Assembly (NCBI RefSeq): GCF_000974425.1
Contig: NZ_CP010429.1
Span: 1,364,001 to 1,428,000 of the forward strand
Direction: 5' to 3'
DNA length: 64,000 bases
From: Spirosoma radiotolerans
GTDB lineage: Bacteria > Bacteroidota > Bacteroidia > Cytophagales > Spirosomataceae
Shown: positions 1-8,215 of the stretch, one piece after another
Position numbering within the stretch: the stretch's first letter is position 1
Layout: each line of letters begins with the position of its first letter
The notes under the pieces: model-generated
Databases searched by the model: none
Told to the model about the DNA's origin: nothing
Seen by the model: only the letters and a program-made list of their open reading frames with translations
Translations under genes and position numbers: made by a program

Positions 1-707
1 TCGACTTCAATATACCCATCGTTGGTGCCAATCAATACCTTTTGATCGGGTGTCAGGGCAAAAGCGGTGAATCCCGAACCGCCAAGCACTTTGGCCAGGG
101 TAAAATCGGCTCCCGAGAGTGTATATAGCGACTTCCTGCCGAGTATCCAGAACACGTTGGTGGCAGGTTGGAAATGCGCACCTATCACTTCATCGGATGG
201 GAGCGATCCTTTCCAAAGCAGCTTGCTATCCTTGACAAGTTGTACAGCACGACCATCGGAAACGAGAAAGGTGTGGTCGGGTGTTCCGGTAAAGATCGTT
301 GCCTGCGGAAGCTCGTGTTCCGCATATAATTTCCCCGCCCAGGCATTACTTAATATGGCCTTTTGACTCAGATAAACGAGTTGCTGATTCTGGGAGCCGA
401 TTGCCTGTAGCTTCATGTCTTTCATGAACCGGTACGTCTGATCGGGTAATAAGGTGCCCGGATGCAGAAATTCGCCGTTGGCGGGGTGTAGCAGCCCTTC
501 GGACGAAGCCACCTGAATGATTCCATTGCGGTCGCAGGCCACGCCCGTAAGGCTGATTGTGGGTTTATCGATGTAGTATTTGACGCTGTAGTCCTGCTGG
601 AACGGTTTATCCTGATAAACGGTTTGGGCGCTGAGCCACTGGTTACCCAGCGAGAGGAAAGCCAGTAGACTACCAGCTAATCGGATATAACGAATGGGGA
701 TGATCAT
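1..707 (-). CDS. Secreted propeller-like protein, partial (3' end outside window)
   Basis: The frame opens with ATG at 707 and runs off the left edge, so about 235 residues are visible. Residues 1 to about 28 form a signal peptide (hydrophobic core LAGSLLAFLSLG, ending SAQ), so the product is exported. The rest holds short strand-turn repeats such as VASSEGLLHPANG, FLVSDGRAVQLVKDS and LIGTNDGYIEV, spaced like blades of a beta-propeller. I cannot name the family. It lies 52 bp downstream of the sialidase-like gene on the same strand and is probably the third gene of that operon. The gene call is firm; the function is unknown. Confidence 0.75.
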   Translation of the reverse strand, partial: MIIPIRYIRLAGSLLAFLSLGNQWLSAQTVYQDKPFQQDYSVKYYIDKPTISLTGVACDRNGIIQVASSEGLLHPANGEFLHPGTLLPDQTYRFMKDMKLQAIGSQNQQLVYLSQKAILSNAWAGKLYAEHELPQATIFTGTPDHTFLVSDGRAVQLVKDSKLLWKGSLPSDEVIGAHFQPATNVFWILGRKSLYTLSGADFTLAKVLGGSGFTAFALTPDQKVLIGTNDGYIEV

Positions 708-759
708 GAATGAGAACAGGTTATATAGGGGGTAAAACGCGGGTGTCGCTGGGTTATCT

Positions 760-1950
760 TTATTTGGTAAGGCGTTGCGGATCCACGACAACATACTTGA
801 TTGACTTATCCGTTTTCCCGACACCATGATGCGAGTACGTCATGTGCAGCAAGCCATCGGACGTTTGAATGAGAGAGGGATAGGAATAATTGCCCTGCCC
901 CGGCTGATGTGCTTCGATGCGGGTTTTCCATTTCCAGGTTTTCCCTTCATCATCGGATAAAAACAAACTTAGCCGGTAACGACCATCAGCCAGATCATTA
1001 CCCAGAAAGGCCCATCGGCCATCCTTCAGCACCAGCAGTTCAACACTGGCCGTATTGGGGATGTCTGTTTTTGCCGTGGCTGCCCAGCTTTCGCCCTCAT
1101 CGGTCGACTGGCTGATATGCACACGAGTGGGTTGGTCGCCACTGTCGCGCATAAGGGCGACAATCGTCCCGTCTTTCCGGCGAGCCAGCGCCGGTTGAAT
1201 CGGGCCCCTGCCGACTACGGGCAGACTGGGTCGCCAGCTAGCGCCGTCATCATCTGAAATGGCCATAAGCGAGAAATTGAAGCCATCGGAATAGAGAGGA
1301 AGAAGGATACGGCCTTTTTCGAGTAACAGGGGTTTGATGCGGGTCATCCAGCCTAGGCTACGTTTGCTGGCATCACGACTGGCCTGCAAAATCAGGTCGT
1401 CGTATTTGGGCGCATAACCTGCCCAGCCAACGGTGCTGGGTGGTAGATCTTTAAACTTTGCCGCTACTTCCTGCGCAAAACCGTCACCGGGTTTGAGCAA
1501 GATATTGTCCTGCCAGTTCCAGACGGGTGGCCCACTTTTAGTATAATCGGTTGAGGTCTTATAACGAAGTATGGAATATTCCCACTGGTTGGCCTGAACG
1601 GCAATCCAGACCAGAAATAGCTTACCCTGGCTATTCAGGAAAATGACGGGATTGCAATCGGGAATGGCGGGCGTGTCGGCCATCAGGAACGGTTCGCTCC
1701 AGGCTTTTTGCCCTTTTTGTAAACGGGCTCCCATGATTTTGACATCATCGGCAGTGCGTTCGCCACTACCATAAAACCAGACGGCCAGAAAATCACCATT
1801 GGGCAGGCTAACAAGACTACTGCCGTGTACGTGTTTTTCCTGAGCCGGGAAAATGAGCATTTCGCGGACAATGGCGGCATTGGATACCTGCGCGACAAGG
1901 GCTCTCGTGACCAGAAGAAGGGCTACAAGCAGAAGAACGGATTTTTTCAT
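760..1950 (-). CDS. Sialidase-like BNR-repeat exo-glycosidase, secreted
   Basis: A 396-residue protein with a signal peptide (about residues 1-20). Three Asp-box motifs lie at about 232-239 (SDDDGASW), 282-289 (STDEGESW) and 332-339 (SDDEGKTW), each on a turn of a six-bladed propeller. The C-terminal YSYPSLIQTSDGLLHMTY segment is typical of the BNR_2 (PF13088) sialidase-like family. Members cleave terminal sialic acid or related sugars from glycans, but many Cytophagales copies have unproven substrates, so sialidase activity is an inference. It lies 38 bp downstream of the deacetylase gene and 52 bp upstream of the propeller-like gene, suggesting one secreted glycan-processing operon. Confidence 0.85.
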   Translation of the reverse strand: MKKSVLLLVALLLVTRALVAQVSNAAIVREMLIFPAQEKHVHGSSLVSLPNGDFLAVWFYGSGERTADDVKIMGARLQKGQKAWSEPFLMADTPAIPDCNPVIFLNSQGKLFLVWIAVQANQWEYSILRYKTSTDYTKSGPPVWNWQDNILLKPGDGFAQEVAAKFKDLPPSTVGWAGYAPKYDDLILQASRDASKRSLGWMTRIKPLLLEKGRILLPLYSDGFNFSLMAISDDDGASWRPSLPVVGRGPIQPALARRKDGTIVALMRDSGDQPTRVHISQSTDEGESWAATAKTDIPNTASVELLVLKDGRWAFLGNDLADGRYRLSLFLSDDEGKTWKWKTRIEAHQPGQGNYSYPSLIQTSDGLLHMTYSHHGVGKTDKSIKYVVVDPQRLTK

Positions 1951-1988
1951 TGGTGTTTACTTCATAAGATGTCCATAGACATGATGCC

Positions 1989-3032
1989 CTATTTAGCCTG
2001 TTTTCTTCGCGTCATGACCTCTCGCCAGGTGGTAAGAATGATGCCTTCTTTGCGGAGATAGGTTTTCAAGTCGGGGTCCGTCATGGAAAGCATATCGGCA
2101 TAGCGGGAGCCACCCGACGATGATATTTGATGGAATTCCCCGGACGCATCTGTACTATGGATGATGAACATGGCGAGGCCAGGCTCCATTCGGGTCAGGG
2201 CGTCTTTGAACTGCGCGGTTTTGTACGTTCCCCAGGCTTCTGGTGTTACGCCGGTGGTGGCGGGCTTCCAGTTTCCACTGATTGTGTGCAGATCATCGAG
2301 CACGGGCAAGCCTGATTTCCAGATCATGTCACCTACCGCTTTTGCTTTTTTCAGGTTTTCCGGCAAGGGTAATTGGGTGCCCTCTTTCCACTTGCCTTCA
2401 GCCTTTAGTTGTTCAACGAGGGGGTAATTTGTGCATTCGATCAGTAGCTTATTGTTGCCACCCGGAAACATCACCGGAATGCCATAGGCGATTCCCACCC
2501 TGATGTAGCGTTCGAGGTAGGACTCGTTGGCAAAGAGTGTTCCCATGTGCGAGTCGAGGTGAGTAGGTTTCAGCCCCATCGCTATGGCCCGGTCGATCTG
2601 CGCTTTCATTTCCAGTTCGACCTCGTCGGCGGTAGCGTGCCTGATAACATCAGGTACGTCGGGCCAGAAAGCACCTTCCGGGTCTGTCAGGCCGGGCACC
2701 TGTTTGCTACCTGCCAGCGGACTCCAGCGGTAGTTTTTCCATTCGGAAGTTAAGGTTAGATGAATGCCTGCGTCGATGCCTGTTTTCAGGGCGTAGTTCA
2801 CAAAACTCGCCGACCAGGGGCAGGGCATCATGATACTCGTGGAGGTGGCTGTTCCCTGCTCCAGCGATTTGATGGCTCCCTGATTAGAAGGATACGACAT
2901 ACCAGCATCGTCTACGTGGAAAATGACCACTTTCGATCCTTTCGGCCAGCCTAATTTCTCGGCATAGGTCTGGGCATTTATGTGGCCGATAGTGCCGCAA
3001 AGAAGGACAAGTAGAATCAGTACGTGGGTCAT
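1989..3032 (-). CDS. YdjC/ChbG-like carbohydrate deacetylase, secreted
   Basis: A 347-residue protein with an N-terminal signal peptide (LILLVLLCGTIGHINAQ). The YdjC family (PF04794) hydrolyses N-acetyl groups of chito-oligosaccharides or similar sugars with a metal ion. The expected residues are visible: HVDDAGMS with D41-D42, GIHLTLTSEW with H91, and THLDSHMGT with D160 and H162. It is the first gene of a leftward operon with the sialidase-like and propeller-like genes. E. coli ChbG is cytoplasmic, whereas this one is exported, so it probably acts on extracellular or periplasmic glycans. The substrate is unknown. Confidence 0.87.
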   Translation of the reverse strand: MTHVLILLVLLCGTIGHINAQTYAEKLGWPKGSKVVIFHVDDAGMSYPSNQGAIKSLEQGTATSTSIMMPCPWSASFVNYALKTGIDAGIHLTLTSEWKNYRWSPLAGSKQVPGLTDPEGAFWPDVPDVIRHATADEVELEMKAQIDRAIAMGLKPTHLDSHMGTLFANESYLERYIRVGIAYGIPVMFPGGNNKLLIECTNYPLVEQLKAEGKWKEGTQLPLPENLKKAKAVGDMIWKSGLPVLDDLHTISGNWKPATTGVTPEAWGTYKTAQFKDALTRMEPGLAMFIIHSTDASGEFHQISSSGGSRYADMLSMTDPDLKTYLRKEGIILTTWREVMTRRKQAK

Positions 3033-3582
3033 ATCATCAGAATTTTGGGTACGTTTTAGTTAACTTCAGCCATGTATCTGTATCGGCTTGTAGGTTCTCA
3101 GGCCAGCGTACAAGGGTGTACGTATAGTGACAAGGGATAGCTCATTGACCGGACGCCTATCCGGCACGGGTGGGCCAATAAAGGGCACATCTATGCACTA
3201 GGAATAGGGCTATCCGCCCTGCTGCCCAGGTAACCTTCTGGTTAAACCGCGTGTGCAGCGTGTTTCTGATATACGCTGCGGATGGTGTATCGGGCTATTC
3301 GGGGATTGGTAAATTTCTTGAACAAGGACAACCTGGAGCCTGTCGGCGGGGTGTTTCCGGACGATCTGGGGTACGTTAACCCAACGTTATGCCGCTTCTG
3401 GCCAACACAGACGGTTTTTCATAAACGACTGATAGTGTGGCCGTAACGATGCCGACTCCTTCCGGAATATTACCCCTAAATGAAATTTGAATGATTTGCG
3501 CAAATTGAAGGCAATTTTACGCAATAAGCGAAAATGAAATGAGGTCGACTCGTCTATATTTGTTGAGTCTACCGGATATAAA

Positions 3583-3597
3583 CGAAATATTATTTCG
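3583..3597. promoter_or_regulatory. Operator-like palindrome CGAAAT-ATT-ATTTCG
   Basis: Perfect inverted repeat with 6-bp arms and a 3-bp centre in the AT-rich region upstream of the ECF sigma gene. The left part of the same sequence (AAACGAAAT at 3580-3588) recurs inverted at about 3655-3663 as ATTTCGTTT, so two related half-sites flank the palindrome at 3626-3642. A protein-binding role is inferred. Confidence 0.4.
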
Positions 3598-3625
3598 GAT
3601 AAAGCACTCCCATAGACTAAATGAT

Positions 3626-3642
3626 AACTAACCTGGTTAGTT
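3626..3642. promoter_or_regulatory. Operator-like palindrome AACTAAC-CTG-GTTAGTT
   Basis: Perfect inverted repeat with 7-bp arms and a 3-bp centre, nested between two inverted copies of AAACGAAAT. It lies about 215 bp upstream of the ECF sigma start. There is no T-tract, so a terminator is unlikely; an operator is more plausible. Confidence 0.4.
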
Positions 3643-3855
3643 GACGGAAAATAATTTCGTTTTACAAGTTTAGAAGCCTATTCTGTTATTTTCTGGATTA
3701 GTTTATAAAAATTTTGAGATTAATTCAATTTTCAACTTTTTATAAATCCATATAGAAAACGAACCATACGGGGTCTAATCAAACGGCCTGGTAGTGCGCG
3801 TACTGGTTATTGCCCTCTTTCCTGCCCAGCTTTTCACCTTAACTTCTCTATACGC

Positions 3856-4392
3856 ATGGCTAATCTCTCCGAAACCATTATTCACCAGGCCATCCAGGGC
3901 GATAAGATCGCTTTTGCTAAAGTATATCAGCATTATCGTACGCCCGCCCTTAAATTCAGTATCGCGCTCCTGAAGGACACAGAGGAGGCTGAAAATATGG
4001 TCCATGACGTATTTATAAAAATCTGGGATAAACGGTCCCTTATCAACCCTGACCTTAACTTCAGTTCCTATCTGTTCACCTGCCTTCGGAACATGATATT
4101 CGATTACCTGAAGCAGCTGGAAAAGAGCCAGTTACTTCGGCAACGGTATATGGAACGGATGGAGCGAGCTACCGAGGAGGATCAGGAGGCAATTGAAATC
4201 CGCAGCCGGGTTCTGCAGGCAGCCATCAATGCACTATCTGAAAAACGTAAACTGATCCTCCTGCTTAATGTAGAAGGCGGGAAGTCCTATCAGGAAATAG
4301 CGGAGTCATTACGGATTTCCAAGAATACCGTTAAAAACCAGCTTGTTAAGGCAAAGCAGCTGCTTCGGGAACGGGTCGATCTCGCTGGCTAA
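3856..4392 (+). CDS. RNA polymerase ECF sigma factor
   Basis: A 178-residue sigma-70 factor of the extracytoplasmic-function class, Bacteroidetes expansion type. Sigma region 2 spans about residues 20-90 (LLKDTEEAENMVHDVFIKIW, core binding and -10 recognition). Region 4 spans about 120-172 with the helix-turn-helix SYQEIAESLRISKNTVKNQL. Such factors usually switch on the adjacent SusC/SusD transporter when a FecR-type anti-sigma releases them. Here the next gene is only a 65-residue protein, followed by SusC, so the usual signalling chain looks shortened. Identity is near certain; the target is inferred from position. Confidence 0.95.
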   Translation: MANLSETIIHQAIQGDKIAFAKVYQHYRTPALKFSIALLKDTEEAENMVHDVFIKIWDKRSLINPDLNFSSYLFTCLRNMIFDYLKQLEKSQLLRQRYMERMERATEEDQEAIEIRSRVLQAAINALSEKRKLILLLNVEGGKSYQEIAESLRISKNTVKNQLVKAKQLLRERVDLAG

Positions 4393-4494
4393 GCAGTGGT
4401 CGTTTATGTCCTGATTTAAATAAAATAAGATAGACGAATAGTCTCTTTTTTAGCCTTGCCAGTACTATGTGTAAACTGCCTGAACACAAGGAGA

Positions 4495-4692
4495 ATGGAA
4501 AGGCAAGGCATCACCTATCTTATTGAGCAATTAATCCGCCAGAAGCTGTCAAAAGAAGAATTTGACGAATTGTTGGCTAGTCTGCATTATCCGGCAATGA
4601 GACAGGCCTACTCCGACATACTCGAAGCCTATTTCACCGAATTACTGAATCAACACGAATATCAGCCAGAACCTGGTAAACAACCGGAGTAA
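4495..4692 (+). CDS. 65-residue protein resembling the cytoplasmic end of a FecR anti-sigma factor
   Basis: I chose ATG 4495 (start MERQGITYLIEQLI) over an in-frame TTG at 4456. The 65 residues are helical and charged, with ITYLIEQLIRQKLSKEEFDE followed by a second amphipathic helix. This pattern resembles the N-terminal segment of Bacteroidetes FecR-like anti-sigma factors, which binds sigma in the cytoplasm. There is no transmembrane helix and no periplasmic FecR domain, and the frame ends cleanly before SusC. It lies 102 bp after the sigma gene. It could be a free-standing mini anti-sigma factor, the remnant of a deleted FecR gene, or unrelated. Confidence 0.6.
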   Translation: MERQGITYLIEQLIRQKLSKEEFDELLASLHYPAMRQAYSDILEAYFTELLNQHEYQPEPGKQPE

Positions 4693-4779
4693 ACCATCTC
4701 TGCCCAACTCCACGCCCGTGTAGGGCCTACTGATTAACCTTTGTATTTGATTGAATGACCATCTCATAACTGAACACGC

Positions 4780-7700
4780 ATGAAACCAATTTCTACTTTT
4801 CAGTTGATTCTGAAGCATTCGCTGACCATCGCTATCGTGGTTAGTCTATGTTTTTCGCACGCGTTGGCCAAAGGAACGCCCCTGCGTAGCCCGGCCAAAA
4901 TCATAACCGGGACGGTTACGCTGGCCATTAATAATCAGCCGATTGCCGGGGCCAACATCCTGATCAAAGGCACACAGACCGGATCGGTTACCGATCAGAA
5001 GGGGAACTACTCGATTTCTGTAAACAGCAACACGGCGATTCTTGTGTTCTCGTTTATCGGGCATAAAACGCAGGAAATTACGGTTGGTAATCAGTCCGTG
5101 ATTAATGTTGAGTTAGTTGAAAATAACGAAGTACTGGGCGAAGTTGTCGTTACCGCACTGGGTATCAAGCGGGAAGCTCGCTCGCTCGGTTACGCGGTGG
5201 GCGAAGTTCAGGGAAAAGACCTGAGCCGGGTAGCGCAGGAAAACGTCCTGAATTCGCTGGCTGGTCGTGTGCCAGGGGTTCAGATCAGCTCGACAGGGCC
5301 GTCCGGCTCGTCGGTGAGCATGATCATTCGAGGTGCTAAATCGTTGAACACGGATAACCAGCCCTTATTTGTGGTCGATGGTGTTCCGATAGCCAACTCG
5401 CTGAACAACGTAAGCCAGATTGGTAACGACAACCGTGTCGATTACGGTAACGCCATTTCGGATATCAACCCCGATGATGTGGAGAACATATCTATTCTGA
5501 AAGGGCCTAGTGCGGCTGCCTTATATGGCTCACGGGCGGGGAATGGCGTGGTGCTGATCACCACAAAAAGTGGCTCGAAATCGCAGAAAATGACAGTCTC
5601 GGTGACATCAAATACGGTATTTGATCAGCCTTACAAGTACCTGAAAATGTCGAGTAAGTTTGCTACGGGGATTCTGCCCTTTACACCCGACAACAACCCG
5701 TATCCGGGCGGCATTCTGCAAATCGATGAAAGCTCGTCGGGTGGTGTTGGCCCTGAACTGGACAAAGGCTATAACGCCATTCAATGGAACAGCCCGATCG
5801 GGCCGGATGGCAAGCCAATACCAACGCCCCTTGTTTCGCACCCGAACAATATCCGGGATTTTGTGCGAACGGGCATTACTAGCACCAACGGTGTATCGAT
5901 TGCGAATAACTCCGATAAAATCACCTACCGGCTTTCCTATTCCAATATGAGCAGCCGGGGTATTGTTCCCAATTCAGATTTGTTCAAAAACACCTTGGCC
6001 ATCAGCACGACGGCCCGGATAAACAGCAAATTTACACTGAGCACAAACCTGGATTTTAGTCGGAACAATTCCAACAACCGGCCTGCTGGCGAACGAGGAA
6101 CAAACCCATTACAATGGGCCTACGCCGTTGGATCACATATCGACATCAATGAACTGCGGGACTACTGGGTTCCGGGTAAAGAGGGCCTGCAACAGCGGTC
6201 TCAAAGTATCGGCAACTATAACAACCCGTACTTCCTGGCCTATGAAGTAAACAACAGTTATGTACGGGACCGGGTATTTGGCAACATGCGGGCCGAATGG
6301 CAGATCACACCGGAGATCAAATTGATGGGCCGCTATGCACTGGATACGTATTCTGAACAACGGGAAACGAAAATTGCCAAAAGCTATACTGGCGAACCCA
6401 ACGGGGCCTATGGGCTGATTAACCTGAAACGCTATGAGCGCAATGCTGACTTCCTGGCTACGTATACCAAGCGATTCAACGCGCTGAGCGTAGTCGTATC
6501 GGCCGGGGGAAACAATCGCTACTCGCAGTCGACGGATATAAGCACCAGCAGCAAAAATGGCGCAGGACTGATTATTCCTGGTCTCTATACCATTCAGAAT
6601 ATTGCCCCCAACAACCTCCAGTACAACAATTATTTATACAAGAAGGCGATTTACAGCGTCTACGGAACGGCGAATTTCGGATTTAAAGACATGGTTTACC
6701 TGGACCTGACAGCTCGGAATGACTGGTCAAGTACACTACCGGTCAACAATCGGTCTTATTTCTATCCGTCGGCTTCCCTGAGCGTGTTGGTCAACGAAAT
6801 GATCCATATGCCTCGTGCTGTCGATCTGTTTAAAATACGGGCCGGGGTAGCGCAGGTAGGTAATGATGCTAACCCGTACAGCCTCTATCCGACACTGGGT
6901 GATGCCGGTGCCTGGAATGGCGTAACACGCCTGAATAAATCAGGCGGTATTCTGCTGCCTAATCTGAAGCCTGAAATTGCAACCTCCTATGAGGTGGGCA
7001 TCGACTACAACATGTTCCGGAACCGGTTCCGCTTTTCGGGAACGTACTATATGTCGGACAACCGCAACCAGATTCTTCCCTCGCAAATTGCTCCGTCTTC
7101 GGGCTTTACAACCAAAAATATCAATGCGGGTCTGCTCGAAAGCCGGGGTGTGGAGCTCTCGCTGGGTGGTACCATCATTGACAAAGGCGGCCTGCGCTGG
7201 GACTTGACAACCAACTTTACCAAGAACACGACGCGCATCAAGGAACTGGCCGAGGGGATACCGTACTACACCTTGTGGACCGATGCCAAAGGGGGCGCCT
7301 GGACCTACGTAGGCGATAAAGTCGGTGATATTTATGATGCAGCCGTTGTCACCGTAACCGACCCCAAATCACCGTATTACGGGTATCCAATTCTAGACAA
7401 CGATGGCTCCTGGCAGAGCACCAGCGCGACCAATACAAAGAATAAAATCGGTAACTTCAACCCAAACTTCATGCTGGGCGCTCAGAGCTCCCTATCCTAC
7501 AAAGGCTTCACGCTGAACGTGTCTCTCGATTGGCGGGCTGGTGGCGATTTTGTATCGCAAACCTACCGGTACATGGAATCCGATCTGCGTTCGCAACGGT
7601 TCCTAGATAACCTGATCAACCCTGGCGGGCGGACTGGTGATGCGCTCCGTAACTGGCTGGTCGAGAATCAGGATCAGTACATCAAAATTCATGATAATTT

Positions 7701-8193
7701 CTTTCCGATCGTGGGTGGGCCAACGGCTGCTTATGGCGGGTTCCCCTTTGAATTCGGCGGAAAGACCTATGCCTATGGTGTATTCAACCCAGGCGTTATT
7801 GCCCAGTATGATGCGCAGGGCAATATAACCGGCTACACAGAAAACCTGGGAGGAGCGGGCACCAAAATCGTTCCTTACGGTGATAACTACCCCTGGAGCT
7901 TCACGCGGGCGGCTACATTCGATGCGTCGTTCGTTAAGCTGCGGGAAATTTCGCTGGGCTATGATATACCCGCGAGATTTGTCAAATCGATTGGTTTACA
8001 GAATGCTACATTCTCGGTCTATAGCCGTAACATCATTCTGTGGACAGCGGCCAAAATCAATGTCGATCCCGAAATGGCCTTTCAGCCACAGTCAAGCCCA
8101 CAAGCAGGTACGCAGTTTAAGCAAGGTATCGAGCGCTACAACGTAACGCCCTGGACTATCCCGGTTGGTTTTAAACTAGGTCTCACGTTCTAA
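4780..8193 (+). CDS. SusC/RagA-type TonB-dependent outer-membrane transporter
   Basis: At 1137 residues it has the usual SusC length. After a signal peptide (about 1-30) comes a CarboxypepD_reg-like domain (about 40-112, IITGTVTLAINNQPIAGANI), a TonB box-like stretch (GEVVVTALGIKR), a plug domain (about 125-240, with VPGVQIS and QPLFVVDGVPIANS), then a 22-strand beta-barrel ending in an aromatic residue (GLTF). There is no N-terminal STN signalling domain, which is the part that usually contacts FecR. It forms the importer channel with the SusD lipoprotein that follows 22 bp later. The substrate is unknown; nearby genes point to a glycan or its ester. Confidence 0.95.
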   Translation: MKPISTFQLILKHSLTIAIVVSLCFSHALAKGTPLRSPAKIITGTVTLAINNQPIAGANILIKGTQTGSVTDQKGNYSISVNSNTAILVFSFIGHKTQEITVGNQSVINVELVENNEVLGEVVVTALGIKREARSLGYAVGEVQGKDLSRVAQENVLNSLAGRVPGVQISSTGPSGSSVSMIIRGAKSLNTDNQPLFVVDGVPIANSLNNVSQIGNDNRVDYGNAISDINPDDVENISILKGPSAAALYGSRAGNGVVLITTKSGSKSQKMTVSVTSNTVFDQPYKYLKMSSKFATGILPFTPDNNPYPGGILQIDESSSGGVGPELDKGYNAIQWNSPIGPDGKPIPTPLVSHPNNIRDFVRTGITSTNGVSIANNSDKITYRLSYSNMSSRGIVPNSDLFKNTLAISTTARINSKFTLSTNLDFSRNNSNNRPAGERGTNPLQWAYAVGSHIDINELRDYWVPGKEGLQQRSQSIGNYNNPYFLAYEVNNSYVRDRVFGNMRAEWQITPEIKLMGRYALDTYSEQRETKIAKSYTGEPNGAYGLINLKRYERNADFLATYTKRFNALSVVVSAGGNNRYSQSTDISTSSKNGAGLIIPGLYTIQNIAPNNLQYNNYLYKKAIYSVYGTANFGFKDMVYLDLTARNDWSSTLPVNNRSYFYPSASLSVLVNEMIHMPRAVDLFKIRAGVAQVGNDANPYSLYPTLGDAGAWNGVTRLNKSGGILLPNLKPEIATSYEVGIDYNMFRNRFRFSGTYYMSDNRNQILPSQIAPSSGFTTKNINAGLLESRGVELSLGGTIIDKGGLRWDLTTNFTKNTTRIKELAEGIPYYTLWTDAKGGAWTYVGDKVGDIYDAAVVTVTDPKSPYYGYPILDNDGSWQSTSATNTKNKIGNFNPNFMLGAQSSLSYKGFTLNVSLDWRAGGDFVSQTYRYMESDLRSQRFLDNLINPGGRTGDALRNWLVENQDQYIKIHDNFFPIVGGPTAAYGGFPFEFGGKTYAYGVFNPGVIAQYDAQGNITGYTENLGGAGTKIVPYGDNYPWSFTRAATFDASFVKLREISLGYDIPARFVKSIGLQNATFSVYSRNIILWTAAKINVDPEMAFQPQSSPQAGTQFKQGIERYNVTPWTIPVGFKLGLTF

Positions 8194-8215
8194 GCACGAC
8201 AAAACACACGCAGCC

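Larger units (their letters stand above)
3033..3855. other. Long gene-free upstream region of the sigma/SusCD locus
   Basis: These 823 bp separate two divergent operons. The left half (to about 3480) has ordinary composition and no convincing reading frame; a 54-codon frame at 3282-3446 has no recognisable feature. The right half is AT-rich and holds the palindromes annotated at 3583-3597 and 3626-3642, so it is the likely promoter and control region of the ECF sigma gene. I see no tRNA, small RNA or decayed transposase. Confidence 0.6.

Noticed and set aside
3282..3446. 54-codon frame upstream of the ECF sigma gene
   Set aside because: No recognisable family, no promoter and a stop just before it; most likely chance.
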